From Bacillota bacterium (GTDB lineage Bacteria; Bacillota; Clostridia; Oscillospirales; Ruminococcaceae), in NCBI GenBank assembly GCA_023460035.1, contig JAEWRN010000018.1, positions 72,490 through 136,489 on the forward strand: DNA of 64,000 bases, read 5' to 3'. Shown here piece by piece: positions 25,264 through 36,200 of the stretch. The notes below the pieces were generated by a model. That model had not been told where the DNA came from, did not search any database, and saw nothing but the letters and a program-made list of their open reading frames with translations. The position numbers were made by a program, and so were the translations under genes. Positions within the stretch are counted from its first letter, which is position 1, and every line of letters starts with the position of its first letter.

Positions 25264-25463
25264 TAGTGTGGCCCCCTTGCACTGGTGTAAATGGTTTACC
25301 CTTATGATACCGGGCCGCAGGGCGGAATGCAAGCCCGTTTTGCGCGCGGGCCGGCCTGCAAAAGGGCCACGTTTTTCTGCTTTTTTTAAAGTCTAGTTCA
25401 AAATTCTGTAAAAAAGCACAATCAAATGTCATTTCGGTCAACATTTCTTAACGTAACTGAAAC

Positions 25464-25492
25464 TTTACTCTTCTAGTCGAAAGGATTATAAT
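25464..25492 (+). promoter_or_regulatory. Promoter of the phosphohexomutase gene in the 25264-25582 gap
   Basis: TTTACT at 25464 and TATAAT at 25487 have 17-base spacing. The rest of the gap is AT-rich and holds no gene that I can see. Confidence 0.65.
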
Positions 25493-25582
25493 AGTACTGT
25501 CAAAGAAGGGTACGGGCCCGCGATGGGCAGCCCCCACGCGCCGCACAAAAGGCGCAAAATAGAAAGCAGGCAGGTGCATAAC

Positions 25583-27301
25583 ATGGTGATGGAAGAATAC
25601 AGCCGCTGGCTCAAACGTGCAACGGAAGATGAAGACCTGATTCCTGAACTGCGCTCGATTGAGGGAAATGATGAAGAGATCCGCGACCGGTTTGCGGTTA
25701 GTTTGGAGTTCGGCACCGCGGGTTTGCGTGGTGTGATCGGCGCGGGCACCAACCGCATGAACATCTACACTGTCCGCCAGACGACACAGGGGCTTGCGGC
25801 GTATTTGAAAAAACAAAAAAAGCACGCGCGGGTGGCTATTTCGTACGACAGCCGCAACAAAAGCAAGCTGTTTGCCCACACGGCAGCCGAAGTGCTGGCC
25901 GCCAACGGGATTAAGGCGTACATCTATAAAACGCTGATGCCCACCCCCATGCTGTCCTATGCGGTGCGCAAGCTAAAATGTGATGCCGGCATCATGGTCA
26001 CGGCCAGCCATAACCCCGCAAAGTACAACGGGTACAAGGCTTACGGGCCGGACGGCTGCCAGATGACCAGCGAGACTGCCGACGCCGTATATGCCGAAAT
26101 TGGCCGCACTGACCTGTTTAGCGACGTGCGCACGATGGAGTTTGACAAGGGCATACAGGAGGGCATCATCGAGTACATCTCCAGCGAGGTGGTCGAGCGG
26201 TATTATACCCGCGTGCGCGAGATGAGCGTGCGGCCCGGCGTGTGCCGCGGCACCGGCCTGAAACTGGTGTATACCCCGCTGAACGGTACCGGCAACCTGC
26301 CGGTGCGCCGTATTCTGGCGGATATCGGCATCGACGACATCACCGTTGTGCCCGAGCAGGAGAAGCCGGACGGCAACTTTACCACCTGCCCATACCCCAA
26401 CCCCGAAATTCGCGAAGCGCTTCAGCTTGGCCTTGACCTTGCAAAAAAAACCGGCGCTGACCTGCTGCTTGCCACCGACCCGGACGCCGACCGCGTGGGC
26501 ATTGCCGTCAAAGACGGCGCCGACTACCTGCTGCTGACCGGCAACGAAGTGGGTGTGCTGCTGCTGGACTATATCTGCAAGGGCCGCATTCAGGCGGGCA
26601 CCATGCCCAAAGACCCCGTGTATGTGCGCAGCATCGTTACCACCTCGCTGGCAGATAAAGTGGCCGAAAGCTATGGCGTTGCCACGGTAAAGGTACTCAC
26701 CGGCTTCAAGTATATCGGCGAGACGATTTTGCACCTGGAAGAAAAGGGCGAGCAGGACCGCTTCCTGTTTGGGTTTGAAGAGAGCTACGGCTACCTTGCG
26801 GGCAGCTACGTGCGCGACAAAGACGCCGTGGTGGCCAGCATGCTGATCTGCGAAATGGCATCGTACTACGCGGCAAACAATTCGTCGCTGAAAGCCGAGC
26901 TGGGGCGCATTTACAAAACCTTTGGCACCTACCTGCACAAGGTGGATTCGTTTGAATTCGGCGGCCTTGCCGGTATGGACCAGATGAAGCAGATTATGGA
27001 AAACCTGCGCACCGAGGCACCTGTGGAAATCGCCGGGTATCAGGTGACGGTGGCGGAGGATTACGAGACCCGTGTCAGCCTGGATATGGCGACCGGCGAA
27101 AAGACCCCCATCGAGCTGCCGCGCGCCAATGTGCTGATTTACCACCTGCAGGGCGGCGTCAGCGTAATTGTGCGCCCGTCCGGCACCGAGCCGAAGATTA
27201 AGGTTTACTATTCGGTGCCCGCTGCGACGCGTGCAGAGGCCGAGCAGCAGCAAAAGCTGCTGGCAACTGCGGCGCGGGGCCTGTTGGGGTTCGCAAAGTA
27301 A
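25583..27301 (+). CDS. Phosphohexomutase (PgcA-like alpha-D-phosphoglucomutase/phosphomannomutase)
   Basis: The 572-residue enzyme interconverts hexose 1- and 6-phosphates, feeding nucleotide sugars for the wall. The phosphoserine loop TASHNPAKYNGYK lies near residue 144. The metal loop ATDPDADRVG is near 300, the sugar-binding GFEESYGY near 400 and the phosphate loop RPSGTEPKIKVY near 530. The length fits the Firmicutes PgcA/PMM group rather than GlmM (about 450). ATG 25583 follows AGGCAGG; ATG 25589 is an alternative start. The upstream in-frame extension to 25523 is probably leader. Confidence 0.93.
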   Translation: MVMEEYSRWLKRATEDEDLIPELRSIEGNDEEIRDRFAVSLEFGTAGLRGVIGAGTNRMNIYTVRQTTQGLAAYLKKQKKHARVAISYDSRNKSKLFAHTAAEVLAANGIKAYIYKTLMPTPMLSYAVRKLKCDAGIMVTASHNPAKYNGYKAYGPDGCQMTSETADAVYAEIGRTDLFSDVRTMEFDKGIQEGIIEYISSEVVERYYTRVREMSVRPGVCRGTGLKLVYTPLNGTGNLPVRRILADIGIDDITVVPEQEKPDGNFTTCPYPNPEIREALQLGLDLAKKTGADLLLATDPDADRVGIAVKDGADYLLLTGNEVGVLLLDYICKGRIQAGTMPKDPVYVRSIVTTSLADKVAESYGVATVKVLTGFKYIGETILHLEEKGEQDRFLFGFEESYGYLAGSYVRDKDAVVASMLICEMASYYAANNSSLKAELGRIYKTFGTYLHKVDSFEFGGLAGMDQMKQIMENLRTEAPVEIAGYQVTVAEDYETRVSLDMATGEKTPIELPRANVLIYHLQGGVSVIVRPSGTEPKIKVYYSVPAATRAEAEQQQKLLATAARGLLGFAK

Positions 27302-27338
27302 TTGTTCTGTGCAGTTCTTTATAAAGGGTATTGCATTT

Positions 27339-27473
27339 TTGCAGCGTGTGTGATAGACTACTATAGCAATCGTGTATTCCGGTGTCCTGAAAAAACCCGG
27401 CAAGTCAGGTTGTGATGCTGCGTATGCCAAATCACATGCGCTAATAATCAGAACCAGAGTGAGGTGAACGAAG
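27339..27473 (+). promoter_or_regulatory. Promoter and structured leader of rpmE
   Basis: TTGCAG (27339) and TATAGC (27362) are 17 bases apart. The leader of about 100 bases contains two hairpins, CCTGA/TCAGG (27386-27409) and GCGTATG/CATGCGC (27420-27441). This may be the L31 autoregulatory leader known in Firmicutes, but I cannot verify a match by eye. Confidence 0.45.
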
Positions 27474-27677
27474 ATGAAGGAAGGTATCCATCCGAAGTAT
27501 GAGGACGCCGTCATCACCTGCGCCTGCGGCGAGGTGATCCACACCCGTTCCACGAAAAAGGATATCCGCGTCGAGGTGTGCTCCAAATGCCACCCCTTCT
27601 ATACCGGCAAGCAGAAGCTGGTGGATTCCGGCGGACGTGTTGATCGCTTTAAAAAGCGTTTCGGCATCGAGGGTTAA
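27474..27677 (+). CDS. rpmE: 50S ribosomal protein L31, zinc-binding form
   Basis: The 67-residue protein starts MKEGIHPKYEDAVITCACGEV and contains CxC plus CSKCHPFYTGKQKLVD, so it is the zinc-binding type A L31. L31 bridges the ribosomal subunits at the central protuberance. GAGGTGAACGAAG precedes the ATG. Length and ending (RVDRFKKRFGI) are typical. A terminator follows. Confidence 0.97.
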   Translation: MKEGIHPKYEDAVITCACGEVIHTRSTKKDIRVEVCSKCHPFYTGKQKLVDSGGRVDRFKKRFGIEG

Positions 27678-27696
27678 TTTCAATCAAGCAAAAACG

Positions 27697-27728
27697 ACCT
27701 TGCCGTGTTTTATCGGCAAGGTTATTTT
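27697..27728 (+). terminator. Terminator of rpmE
   Basis: A 9-bp stem (27697-27705 with 27714-27722) is followed by a T-rich run. Confidence 0.75.
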
Positions 27729-27754
27729 TTACGGTTTAAAAGCGGGGGGCGGCC

Positions 27755-28387
27755 ATGCAAAGCTACACCACGATACAGGGCGGCGCCACGGCGCGGCTGG
27801 TAGAGAAAAAAAGCGAGTTCATCGCGTCAGCATCGTTTGCCGACAGCGAAGAGGGCGCGCTGCAGTTTTTAGAGCAGGTGCGGGCCGAGCACCGTACCGC
27901 AAACCACAATGTGTACGCGTATTTGCTGCGTGAGGGTGCGCGCACCCGCTATTCAGATGACGGCGAGCCGCAAAAGACGGCCGGCTTGCCGGTGCTGGAG
28001 GTCGTGCGCCATTCCGGTCTTGTGGATTTGATTGTGGTGGTCACCCGCTATTTTGGCGGCACGCTGCTGGGTACCGGCGGGCTGGTGCGCGCTTATACCG
28101 GCGCGGCACAGGCCGCGCTTGCGGCGGCGGTGCAGGTAACGGTGCAGCCCTGTGTGGATGTGCAAATCACCTTGCCCTACCCGCTGTATGAGCAGGCTGT
28201 GCGCCTTGCCGAAAACGCCGGCGCCATAGTGGCGGATACCGCATTTGCCGCCGAGGTGACGCTGCACCTCACACTGCTAAACGGGGCACAGGCCGCCCTG
28301 CTGGAAGAGTTGCGCCAGCTTTGCCGCGGCGCGCTTTGCGCCCGGTGCACCGACCCCTATTATGCCCCGTTTGAAATAAAAAAGTAA
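27755..28387 (+). CDS. YigZ/IMPACT family protein
   Basis: The 210-residue protein carries the UPF0029 signature VEKKSEFIASASF, then NVYAYLLREGARTRYSDDGEPQKTAGLPVLEV and VTRYFGGTLLGTGGLVRAYTGAAQAAL. The C-terminal 70 residues match the DUF1949 (EF-G-like) fold. The family is related to eukaryotic IMPACT and its bacterial function is unresolved. A GGGGG-rich site precedes the ATG, and the gene is separated from rpmE by a terminator. Confidence 0.9.
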   Translation: MQSYTTIQGGATARLVEKKSEFIASASFADSEEGALQFLEQVRAEHRTANHNVYAYLLREGARTRYSDDGEPQKTAGLPVLEVVRHSGLVDLIVVVTRYFGGTLLGTGGLVRAYTGAAQAALAAAVQVTVQPCVDVQITLPYPLYEQAVRLAENAGAIVADTAFAAEVTLHLTLLNGAQAALLEELRQLCRGALCARCTDPYYAPFEIKK

Positions 28388-28413
28388 AAAAGTACAAAAA
28401 ATAAAAAGGGTTT

Positions 28414-28441
28414 TTGGCGGGTACGTCGTATATTGTATATG
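28414..28441 (+). promoter_or_regulatory. Possible promoter of the dgt-dnaG-rpoD operon
   Basis: TTGGCG at 28414 and TATATG at 28436 have 16-base spacing. TATATT at 28429 is an overlapping alternative -10. The assignment is tentative. Confidence 0.4.
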
Positions 28442-28490
28442 AGACCGTTTTTATCTGCGCGTTTTGCACCACCAGCGGAGGTGAACAGCT

Positions 28491-29495
28491 TTGATCGTAC
28501 GCGAACGTACCGAAGAGATTGAACGACTGACTTTTTCACCCTATGCGCGCCTTGCTGAAAACAGCGAAGGGCGCGAGCGCGAAGAAGAGCCCTGCCCGCT
28601 GCGCACCTGTTTTCAGCGGGACCGTGACCGGGTGATCCATTGCAAAAGCTTTCGCAGGCTTAAGCAAAAGACGCAGGTGTTTTTGGCGCCGGAGGGCGAC
28701 CACTACCGCACCCGGCTGACCCACACGTTAGAGGTTGCGCAGATTGCGCGCACCCTTGCGCGCAGCATGCGGCTGAACGAGGATTTAACAGAGGCCATTG
28801 CACTGGCGCATGATTTGGGGCATACCCCGTTTGGTCACGCGGGCGAACGGGCGCTGGCCCAGCTTTGCCCCGGCGGGTTTGCCCATTATGTGCAAAGTGT
28901 GCGGGTGGTGCGCCGGCTTGAAAAGTTCCCCGCGGGGCTGAACCTTTCGCTTGAGGTGCTGGACGGCATTGCCTGCCACACCAAAGGGCAGGAGGCCGCA
29001 ACAAAAGAGGGGCGCCTTGTGCGCTATGCCGACCGCATTGCCTACATCAACCACGACATCGAGGACGCGATGTCGGCCGGGGTGCTGACACAGCAGGAGT
29101 TGCCGGCACAGGCCGTAGAGGTACTGGGGCCGACCAAAAGCAGCCGCATCACGACGCTGATTCTGTCGCTGGTTGAAAACAGCCCCGGCGAAACGCTGCA
29201 TATGGCACCGCAGGTAGAAGAGCAGTACAATGCGCTGCACGATTTTATGTATGCCACGGTATATGTGGACAGGCGGGCTAAAAAGGAAGAGCAAAAGGTT
29301 GGCAAGGTCATTACCGAGCTGTATGCGTACTACAAAAAACGGCCCGAAAAAATGCCGCCGCAGTTTCAGCAAATTGCGGCGGAGGAGGGCATTGACCGCG
29401 CGGTGACCGATTATATTTCGGGTATGAGCGACGAATTTGCCATCCGCACATTTCAACAGCTGTTTGTGCCGCGCGGCTGGGCAATGGAATATTGA
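28491..29495 (+). CDS. dgt: Deoxyguanosinetriphosphate triphosphohydrolase-like HD protein
   Basis: Dgt-type enzymes hydrolyse dNTPs to nucleoside and triphosphate. The 334-residue protein has CFQRDRDRVIHCKSFRRLKQKTQVFLAPEGDHYRTRLTHTLEVAQIARTLAR and the HD motif AHDLGHTPFGHAGE near residue 104. DRIAYINHDIED near 180 completes the metal site. The size suggests the shorter Firmicutes subtype, whose substrate preference is uncertain. The TTG start follows GGAGGTG. It is 36 bases upstream of dnaG in the dgt-dnaG-rpoD order common in clostridia. Confidence 0.93.
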   Translation: MIVRERTEEIERLTFSPYARLAENSEGREREEEPCPLRTCFQRDRDRVIHCKSFRRLKQKTQVFLAPEGDHYRTRLTHTLEVAQIARTLARSMRLNEDLTEAIALAHDLGHTPFGHAGERALAQLCPGGFAHYVQSVRVVRRLEKFPAGLNLSLEVLDGIACHTKGQEAATKEGRLVRYADRIAYINHDIEDAMSAGVLTQQELPAQAVEVLGPTKSSRITTLILSLVENSPGETLHMAPQVEEQYNALHDFMYATVYVDRRAKKEEQKVGKVITELYAYYKKRPEKMPPQFQQIAAEEGIDRAVTDYISGMSDEFAIRTFQQLFVPRGWAMEY

Positions 29496-29531
29496 CGGCA
29501 GGCTGGCTGTGCGGGGAAGGGGGGATGCCCG

Positions 29532-31286
29532 ATGTCGATTTCACCGGATTATATACAAGAGCTTTCGCAACGCACCGACATCGCCGAGCTGATTGGCAGC
29601 TATGTGCAGCTGCGGCGGCGCGGGCGCACCTACACCGGGCTGTGCCCGTTTCACAGTGAAAAAACGCCGTCCTTTGTCGTTTACCCCGAAACCACCAGCT
29701 TTTACTGTTTCGGCTGCGGGGCGGGTGGCGATGCCATCACCTTTATTAAACGGCTGAATAACCTCGACTATGTCGAGGCGGTGCGCTTTTTGGCCTCGCG
29801 CGCCGGCATGCCGGCACCGGACGAGCAGGACGATGCGGGTAATATCAAACGCCGCATTTTGGCGATGAATAAGGACGTGGCTCGTTTTTATTTTGACTGC
29901 TTGAATGCCGACATGGGGCGCGATGCCAGGCGCTATTTGCGGGGGCGTGCGCTGACCGACGGCACGATACGCCGGTTTGGGCTGGGCTATTCGCCGCCGG
30001 GGTATTACGATACCAGTAACCACTTAAAAAAGCTGGGGTACACCGAAGAGGAAATGCTGGCGGGCGGCGTCATCAAACGGGGGCAGCGCGGCGGTACTTA
30101 CGATTTCTTTCACGACAGGGTCATGTTTCCCATTATTGACCTGCGCGGCAATGTGATTGCGTTTGGCGGCAGGCGCATGGGGGATGAGGGCGGCCCGAAA
30201 TATTTAAACAGCGGCGACACCCCGGTGTTTAAAAAAAGCCGCAACATGTTTGCGCTGAATGTCGCAAAAAAATCAAAAAGCCGGCGGTATATCCTGTGCG
30301 AGGGGTATATGGACGCCATTGCGCTGCATCAGGGCGGGTTTGACACTGCGGTCGCCCCGCTGGGCACGGCCTTTACCACCGAGCAGGCGCGTTTGCTTTC
30401 AAACTATGCCGATGAACTGGTGCTGTCCTACGACAGCGACGAGGCGGGGCAAAAGGCGACACGGCGCGCAATCGGCATGCTGGCCACCGAGCCGGTAAAG
30501 GTCTCTATTTTAACGGTGCAGGGCGCAAAGGACCCGGACGAATTTTTGAAAAAGTACGGGCCGGACCGGTTTCGCATGCTGCTGGACGGTTGCAGCAACG
30601 CAATTGAGTATGAGCTTTCGCGCGCAAAGGCAAAGTACGATGTGACAAAGCCGGACGGCCGTGTGGGCTACCTGAAAGACGCGGTGGAAATTTTGTCCGG
30701 CCGCATGAGCGCCACCGAGCGCGAAGTATATATGGGCCGTGTGGCCGAAGAGACCGACGTGGACAAAAAGGCCGTGCAGATACAGGTCAATGCCAAGGTG
30801 CGCAACAAAAGCCGCGAGGCAAACCGCGAGTGGGAAAAAGAGCTGCTCAAAGAGGGGCTGGTGGGTGCGGTACAGGTGCCCTTTACACTGGGCGGCCAAA
30901 AGGCACAGGGCGTGGCACTGGCAGAGCTGCAGCTGGTCACGGCGCTGGTGCGCCAGCCGGGCTTTTTGCCCATGGCGACGCAGCGCTTGGCACCAGAGCG
31001 GTTTTTGTTGCCTGAGACAAAGGAAATTTTTACCCAGCTGATCGAAAAGCAGCGGCAGGGGGTCTATGTGGAGATGGCCCAGCTTTCAGGCGAACTTTCA
31101 CAAAGCGCGTTTGACATGCTGAACCGCCTGTTGGCAAAGCGGTATGACTACACCTTTACCGAGGATGATTTGCAGTTTTACATCGACCGCATCGAAGAGG
31201 GCGTGCCGCTGGGCAGCCGCGCTGCCGAAATGAGCGAACAGGACATCGAAGGCTATTTGCAACAACTGAAGAACAAGCGAAAATAA
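29532..31286 (+). CDS. dnaG: DNA primase
   Basis: DnaG makes RNA primers at the replication fork. The 584-residue protein has the N-terminal CHC2 zinc finger (CPFHSEKTPSF..FYCFGC, about residues 39-65). The catalytic TOPRIM core follows with EGYMDAIAL near 257, and SYDSDEAGQKA near 310 supplies the metal-binding acidic residues. A C-terminal helicase-interaction domain follows. The RNA polymerase-like core SGDTPVFKKS near 235 is also standard. The ATG at 29532 sits after GGGGGATGCCCG. It precedes rpoD by 24 bases. Confidence 0.96.
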   Translation: MSISPDYIQELSQRTDIAELIGSYVQLRRRGRTYTGLCPFHSEKTPSFVVYPETTSFYCFGCGAGGDAITFIKRLNNLDYVEAVRFLASRAGMPAPDEQDDAGNIKRRILAMNKDVARFYFDCLNADMGRDARRYLRGRALTDGTIRRFGLGYSPPGYYDTSNHLKKLGYTEEEMLAGGVIKRGQRGGTYDFFHDRVMFPIIDLRGNVIAFGGRRMGDEGGPKYLNSGDTPVFKKSRNMFALNVAKKSKSRRYILCEGYMDAIALHQGGFDTAVAPLGTAFTTEQARLLSNYADELVLSYDSDEAGQKATRRAIGMLATEPVKVSILTVQGAKDPDEFLKKYGPDRFRMLLDGCSNAIEYELSRAKAKYDVTKPDGRVGYLKDAVEILSGRMSATEREVYMGRVAEETDVDKKAVQIQVNAKVRNKSREANREWEKELLKEGLVGAVQVPFTLGGQKAQGVALAELQLVTALVRQPGFLPMATQRLAPERFLLPETKEIFTQLIEKQRQGVYVEMAQLSGELSQSAFDMLNRLLAKRYDYTFTEDDLQFYIDRIEEGVPLGSRAAEMSEQDIEGYLQQLKNKRK

Positions 31287-31310
31287 ATACAGATAAGGGG
31301 ACTGGAACGT

Positions 31311-32390
<1,080 letters not shown>

Positions 32391-32431
32391 GTGAATAATG
32401 CCCTGCAAAACATGAAAAACAGCACAGCAGC

Positions 32432-32460
32432 TTGACTTTTGTTGCATTTGCTGGTATACT
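32432..32460 (+). promoter_or_regulatory. Promoter of the Rrf2 regulator
   Basis: TTGACT (32432) and TATACT (32455) lie 17 bases apart, with TGG directly before the -10. Downstream an inverted repeat CTTTTG-TATG-CAAAAG (32483-32498) sits between the start site and the ribosome site, so it could be an autoregulatory operator. Confidence 0.7.
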
Positions 32461-32519
32461 CAACCCGCACCAAATCAGTATACTTTTGTATGCAAAAGCA
32501 ATAGAAGGGGGAGCTCGCG

Positions 32520-32960
32520 TTGCATCTCACATTAGAGACAGACTATGCGATGCGCATCGTTTTTTGTCTTGCAAAAAACCAAAGACGCATGGATGCTGCA
32601 AGCATCAGCGAGGAGATGCACGTAACGCTGCGCTTTTCGCTGAAAATTTTGGGCAAGCTTGCAGGGGCAGGCATTGTCAACAGCTATAAGGGCATTAAGG
32701 GCGGGTATGAACTCGCCCACCCGGCCGAGGAGATTACGCTGCGGCAGGTGGTCGAAGCCATTGAGGGCCGCAGCTATGCCATCAGCCGCTGCATTGTGCC
32801 CGACGGCGAGTGCAGCCGTGACCGCTGGGGCTGCTGTTCGTTTCAAAAGGTATGGCGCGACATCAGCAATGAAGTGAATGCCCATATGGACCGCGTGAAC
32901 TTTGCGCAGTTGGTGCGGGACGACGAAGCACTGCGCCAAGGCAAACAACAGGCAGAATAA
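32520..32960 (+). CDS. Rrf2 family transcriptional regulator with a cysteine cluster
   Basis: The 146-residue protein has the Rrf2 winged-helix start HLTLETDYAMRIVFCLAKNQ, a recognition helix region around VTLRFSLKILGKLAGAGIV and the wing YKGIKGGYELAHP. Residues C91, C98, C105 and C106 form a C-x6-C-x6-CC cluster in the position where IscR and NsrR bind an Fe-S cluster, so it may sense iron-sulphur status, NO or redox (inference). The TTG start follows AGGGGGAGC. It lies downstream of rpoD with its own promoter. Confidence 0.88.
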   Translation: MHLTLETDYAMRIVFCLAKNQRRMDAASISEEMHVTLRFSLKILGKLAGAGIVNSYKGIKGGYELAHPAEEITLRQVVEAIEGRSYAISRCIVPDGECSRDRWGCCSFQKVWRDISNEVNAHMDRVNFAQLVRDDEALRQGKQQAE

Positions 32961-32971
32961 ATCAAACAAAG

Positions 32972-33006
32972 GAAGACAGACGGCAAGCCCGGCTGCCTTC
33001 TTTTTT
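32972..33006 (+). terminator. Terminator of the Rrf2 gene
   Basis: GAAGACAG (32972-32979) pairs with CTGCCTTC (32993-33000) with one mismatch, followed by TTTTTT. Confidence 0.6.
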
Positions 33007-33108
33007 ACACCGGGCGGGCGACCCGTTTGTCTGTCGGTTCGACACCAGTCGCAAGAAATCGTCAAAAAGACGAAAAATCAGCACGAAGTTTGGCATGTAA
33101 AATAAGCA

Positions 33109-33137
33109 TTGACAGATTGACAGAATTCAGTTATAAT
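33109..33137 (+). promoter_or_regulatory. Consensus promoter of rpoBC
   Basis: TTGACA (33109) and TATAAT (33132) match consensus perfectly with 17-base spacing. A second TTGACA at 33117 is too close to be used with this -10. Confidence 0.9.
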
Positions 33138-33288
33138 AATTGACTGTATCAAAATGGATTCGTTTGCCCTAATTGTAGAAATTTTGCACACTTATTTGTG
33201 CAAATTATACAAGTTTCGACTGGGCGGCCGATTTCTGTTTCCGGCACTGCAATGCTGTAATACAGATGAATAGGAGTGGTCGCAACTT

Positions 33289-36200
33289 ATGGTGAAGGTC
33301 AAGCCGATACAGCTTGGAAAGACCGAACGGATGACTTTTTCACAGATTGATGAAGTCGTCGAGATGCCTAACCTCATCGAGGTGCAGAAAAATTCGTACC
33401 AATGGTTCCTTGATAAGGGTCTCAAAGAGGTTTTCCGGGATATTTCCACAATAGAGGATTATACCGGTAATCTCGTGCTCGAGTTCATCGATTACCGCCT
33501 GGACGAAGAACCGAAATATTCGGTGAAAGAATGCAAAGAGCGCGATGTCACTTATGCCGCGCCGATGCGTGTGCGCGCCCGTTTGTTGAATAAGGAGACC
33601 GGCGAGGTCAAAGAGCAGGAAATCTTTATGGGCGATTTCCCCTTGATGACCGATTCCGGTACCTTTATTATCAACGGCGCCGAACGCGTCATTGTTTCCC
33701 AGCTCGTACGTTCGCCCGGTGTTTACTTTAATTTCAGCTACGACAAGACAGGCAAAAAGCTGTACACCGCCACCATGAACCCGAACCGCGGCGCATGGCT
33801 GGAGTACGAGACCGATTCGAATGACATTTTTTATGTGCACATCGATAAAAACCGCAAAATCCCGGTGACGACGTTCCTGCGCGCACTGGGCCTTGGCACC
33901 GACGCGCAAATCCGTGAATTTTTTGGTGACGATGACCGCATTGAAGCCTCGCTGACCAAGGACGTGACCCAAAGCGAGGAAGAGGGCCTGCTGGAGACCT
34001 ACCGCAAGCTGCGCCCGGGCGAGCCCCCCACAGTGGAGAGCGCCCAAAGCCACCTGAACAGTTTGTTTTTTGATGACCGCCGGTACGACCTGTCCCGGTT
34101 TGGCCGTTACAAAATCAATAAAAAACTCGCCATCGCCGGCCGCCTGAAAGGCTTTTCGCCGATGCGTGACGTGATTGACCCGCTGACCGGCGAATTGCTG
34201 GCGGCCAAAGGCGAAGTGATTCGCTTTGAAACCGCGCAGGCAATCGAAAAGGCCGGCATTTCCGTCGTTTACCTCGACATCGACGGCCGCGAAATCAAAG
34301 TGATTTCGAACGGCATGGTCAATGCGAACGATTTCTTCAGCTTTGATGCGAATAAAGAGTGCGGGCTGGACGAAAAGGTCAGCTTTGCCGAGGTGCGCCG
34401 TATTCTGGAAGAGACCGGCGACGTGGAAGAGCAGAAAGCGCTGATTGAAAAGAACCGCGACCTGTTGATCCCGCGGCATGTCACGATTGACGACATTTTC
34501 TCGTCCATCAGCTACCTGAACAACCTTGGCAACGGTATCGGCGATATCGACGATATCGACCACCTTGGCAACCGCCGTATCCGCAGCGTGGGCGAACTGC
34601 TGCAAAACGCGTTCCGCACCGGCTTTGCCCGCATGGAGCGTGTCATCCGCGAGCGTATGACGCTGCAGGCGCAGGACATGGAAAACATCACCCCGCAGGC
34701 GCTGATCAACATCCGCCCGGTTGTCGCGGCAATCAAAGAGTTCTTTGGTTCTTCGCCGTTGTCGCAGTTTATGGACCAGACAAACCCGCTGGCAGAGCTG
34801 ACGCATAAGCGCCGCCTGTCGGCCCTGGGCCCCGGCGGCTTGTCCCGTGACCGCGCCGGGTTTGAGGTGCGTGACGTTCACTACACCCACTATGGCCGCA
34901 TGTGCCCCATTGAAACGCCTGAAGGCCCGAACATCGGCCTGATTTCGTACCTTGCGACCTTTGCGCGCATCAACGAGTACGGCTTTATTGAGGCGCCGTT
35001 CCGCCGTATTGACCAGGAAAACAAGCGCATCACCGACGAAGTGATTTACATGACCGCCGACGTCGAGGATGAATATGTTGTGGCGCAGGCCAACGAGCCG
35101 CTGGACGAAAACGGCTGGTTCATCAACGACCGTGTGAATGCCCGTTGGCAGGATGAAATTCTGTCGGTCGAGCGCGAAAAGGCCCAGTACATGGACGTTT
35201 CGCCGAAGATGGTTGTTTCAGTCGCAACGTCAATGATTCCGTTCCTTGAAAACGATGACGCAAACCGCGCATTGATGGGTTCAAACATGCAGCGGCAGGC
35301 CGTGCCTTTGCTGATTACCCAGCAGCCCATCGTGGCAACCGGTATGGAATACCGTGCCGCGTGTGACTCTGGCGTGTGCGTGCTGGCAAAGCACGACGGT
35401 GTTGTCGAGCATATCGATGCTAGCAAGATCGTTTTGCGCACCGACAAAAACACCACCGAGCGCTATGACATCATTAAATTCATGCGTTCCAACCAGGGCA
35501 CCTGTGTCAACCAGCGCCCCATCGTCGTCAAGGGCGAAAAGGTCAAGGCCGGCCAGGTGCTGGCAGATGGCCCCGCAACCAAAAACGGCGAGGTCAGCCT
35601 TGGCAAAAACGTGCTGATCGGCTTTATGACCTGGGAAGGTTATAACTACGAAGATGCGGTTCTCATCAACGAGAAAATCGTGCGGGAGGACGTATTCACC
35701 TCGATCCATATCGAAGAATACGAGCTGGAAGCCCGCGAGACGAAGCTGGGCCCCGAGGAGATCACCCGCGATATCCCGAACGTCGGTGACGACGCGTTGA
35801 AGGATTTGGACGAGCGCGGCATCATCCGTATCGGTGCCGAAGTGAGTGCCGGTGATATCCTGGTTGGCAAGGTGACCCCGAAGGGCGAAACCGAGCTGAC
35901 GGCAGAAGAACGCCTGCTGCGCGCGATCTTTGGTGAAAAGGCGCGCGAAGTGCGCGACACTTCGCTGCGTGTGCCGCACGGCGAGTACGGTATTATCGTC
36001 GATGTCAAGGTGTTCACCCCGGAAAACTCCGACGAGCTGAACCCCGGAGTGCGCGAGGTCGTGCGCTGCTACATTGCACAAAAGCGCAAAATCAGCGTTG
36101 GCGATAAGATGGCAGGCCGCCACGGCAACAAGGGCGTTGTGTCCCGCATTTTGCCGCAGGAGGATATGCCGTTCCTGCCGGACGGTACCCCGCTGGACAT

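Larger units (their letters stand above)
32961..33288 (+). other. Gap between the Rrf2 gene and rpoB
   Basis: It holds the Rrf2 terminator, the rpoB promoter and the 150-base rpoB leader with a small hairpin (33183-33204). No reading frame of interest is present. Confidence 0.6.

Noticed and set aside
33340..34890. Long open frames on the minus strand across rpoB
   Set aside because: They are shadows of a highly conserved gene with biased codons in GC-rich DNA and have no ribosome sites or family motifs; the same holds for 25973-27586, 37902-39080 and 43112-43921.
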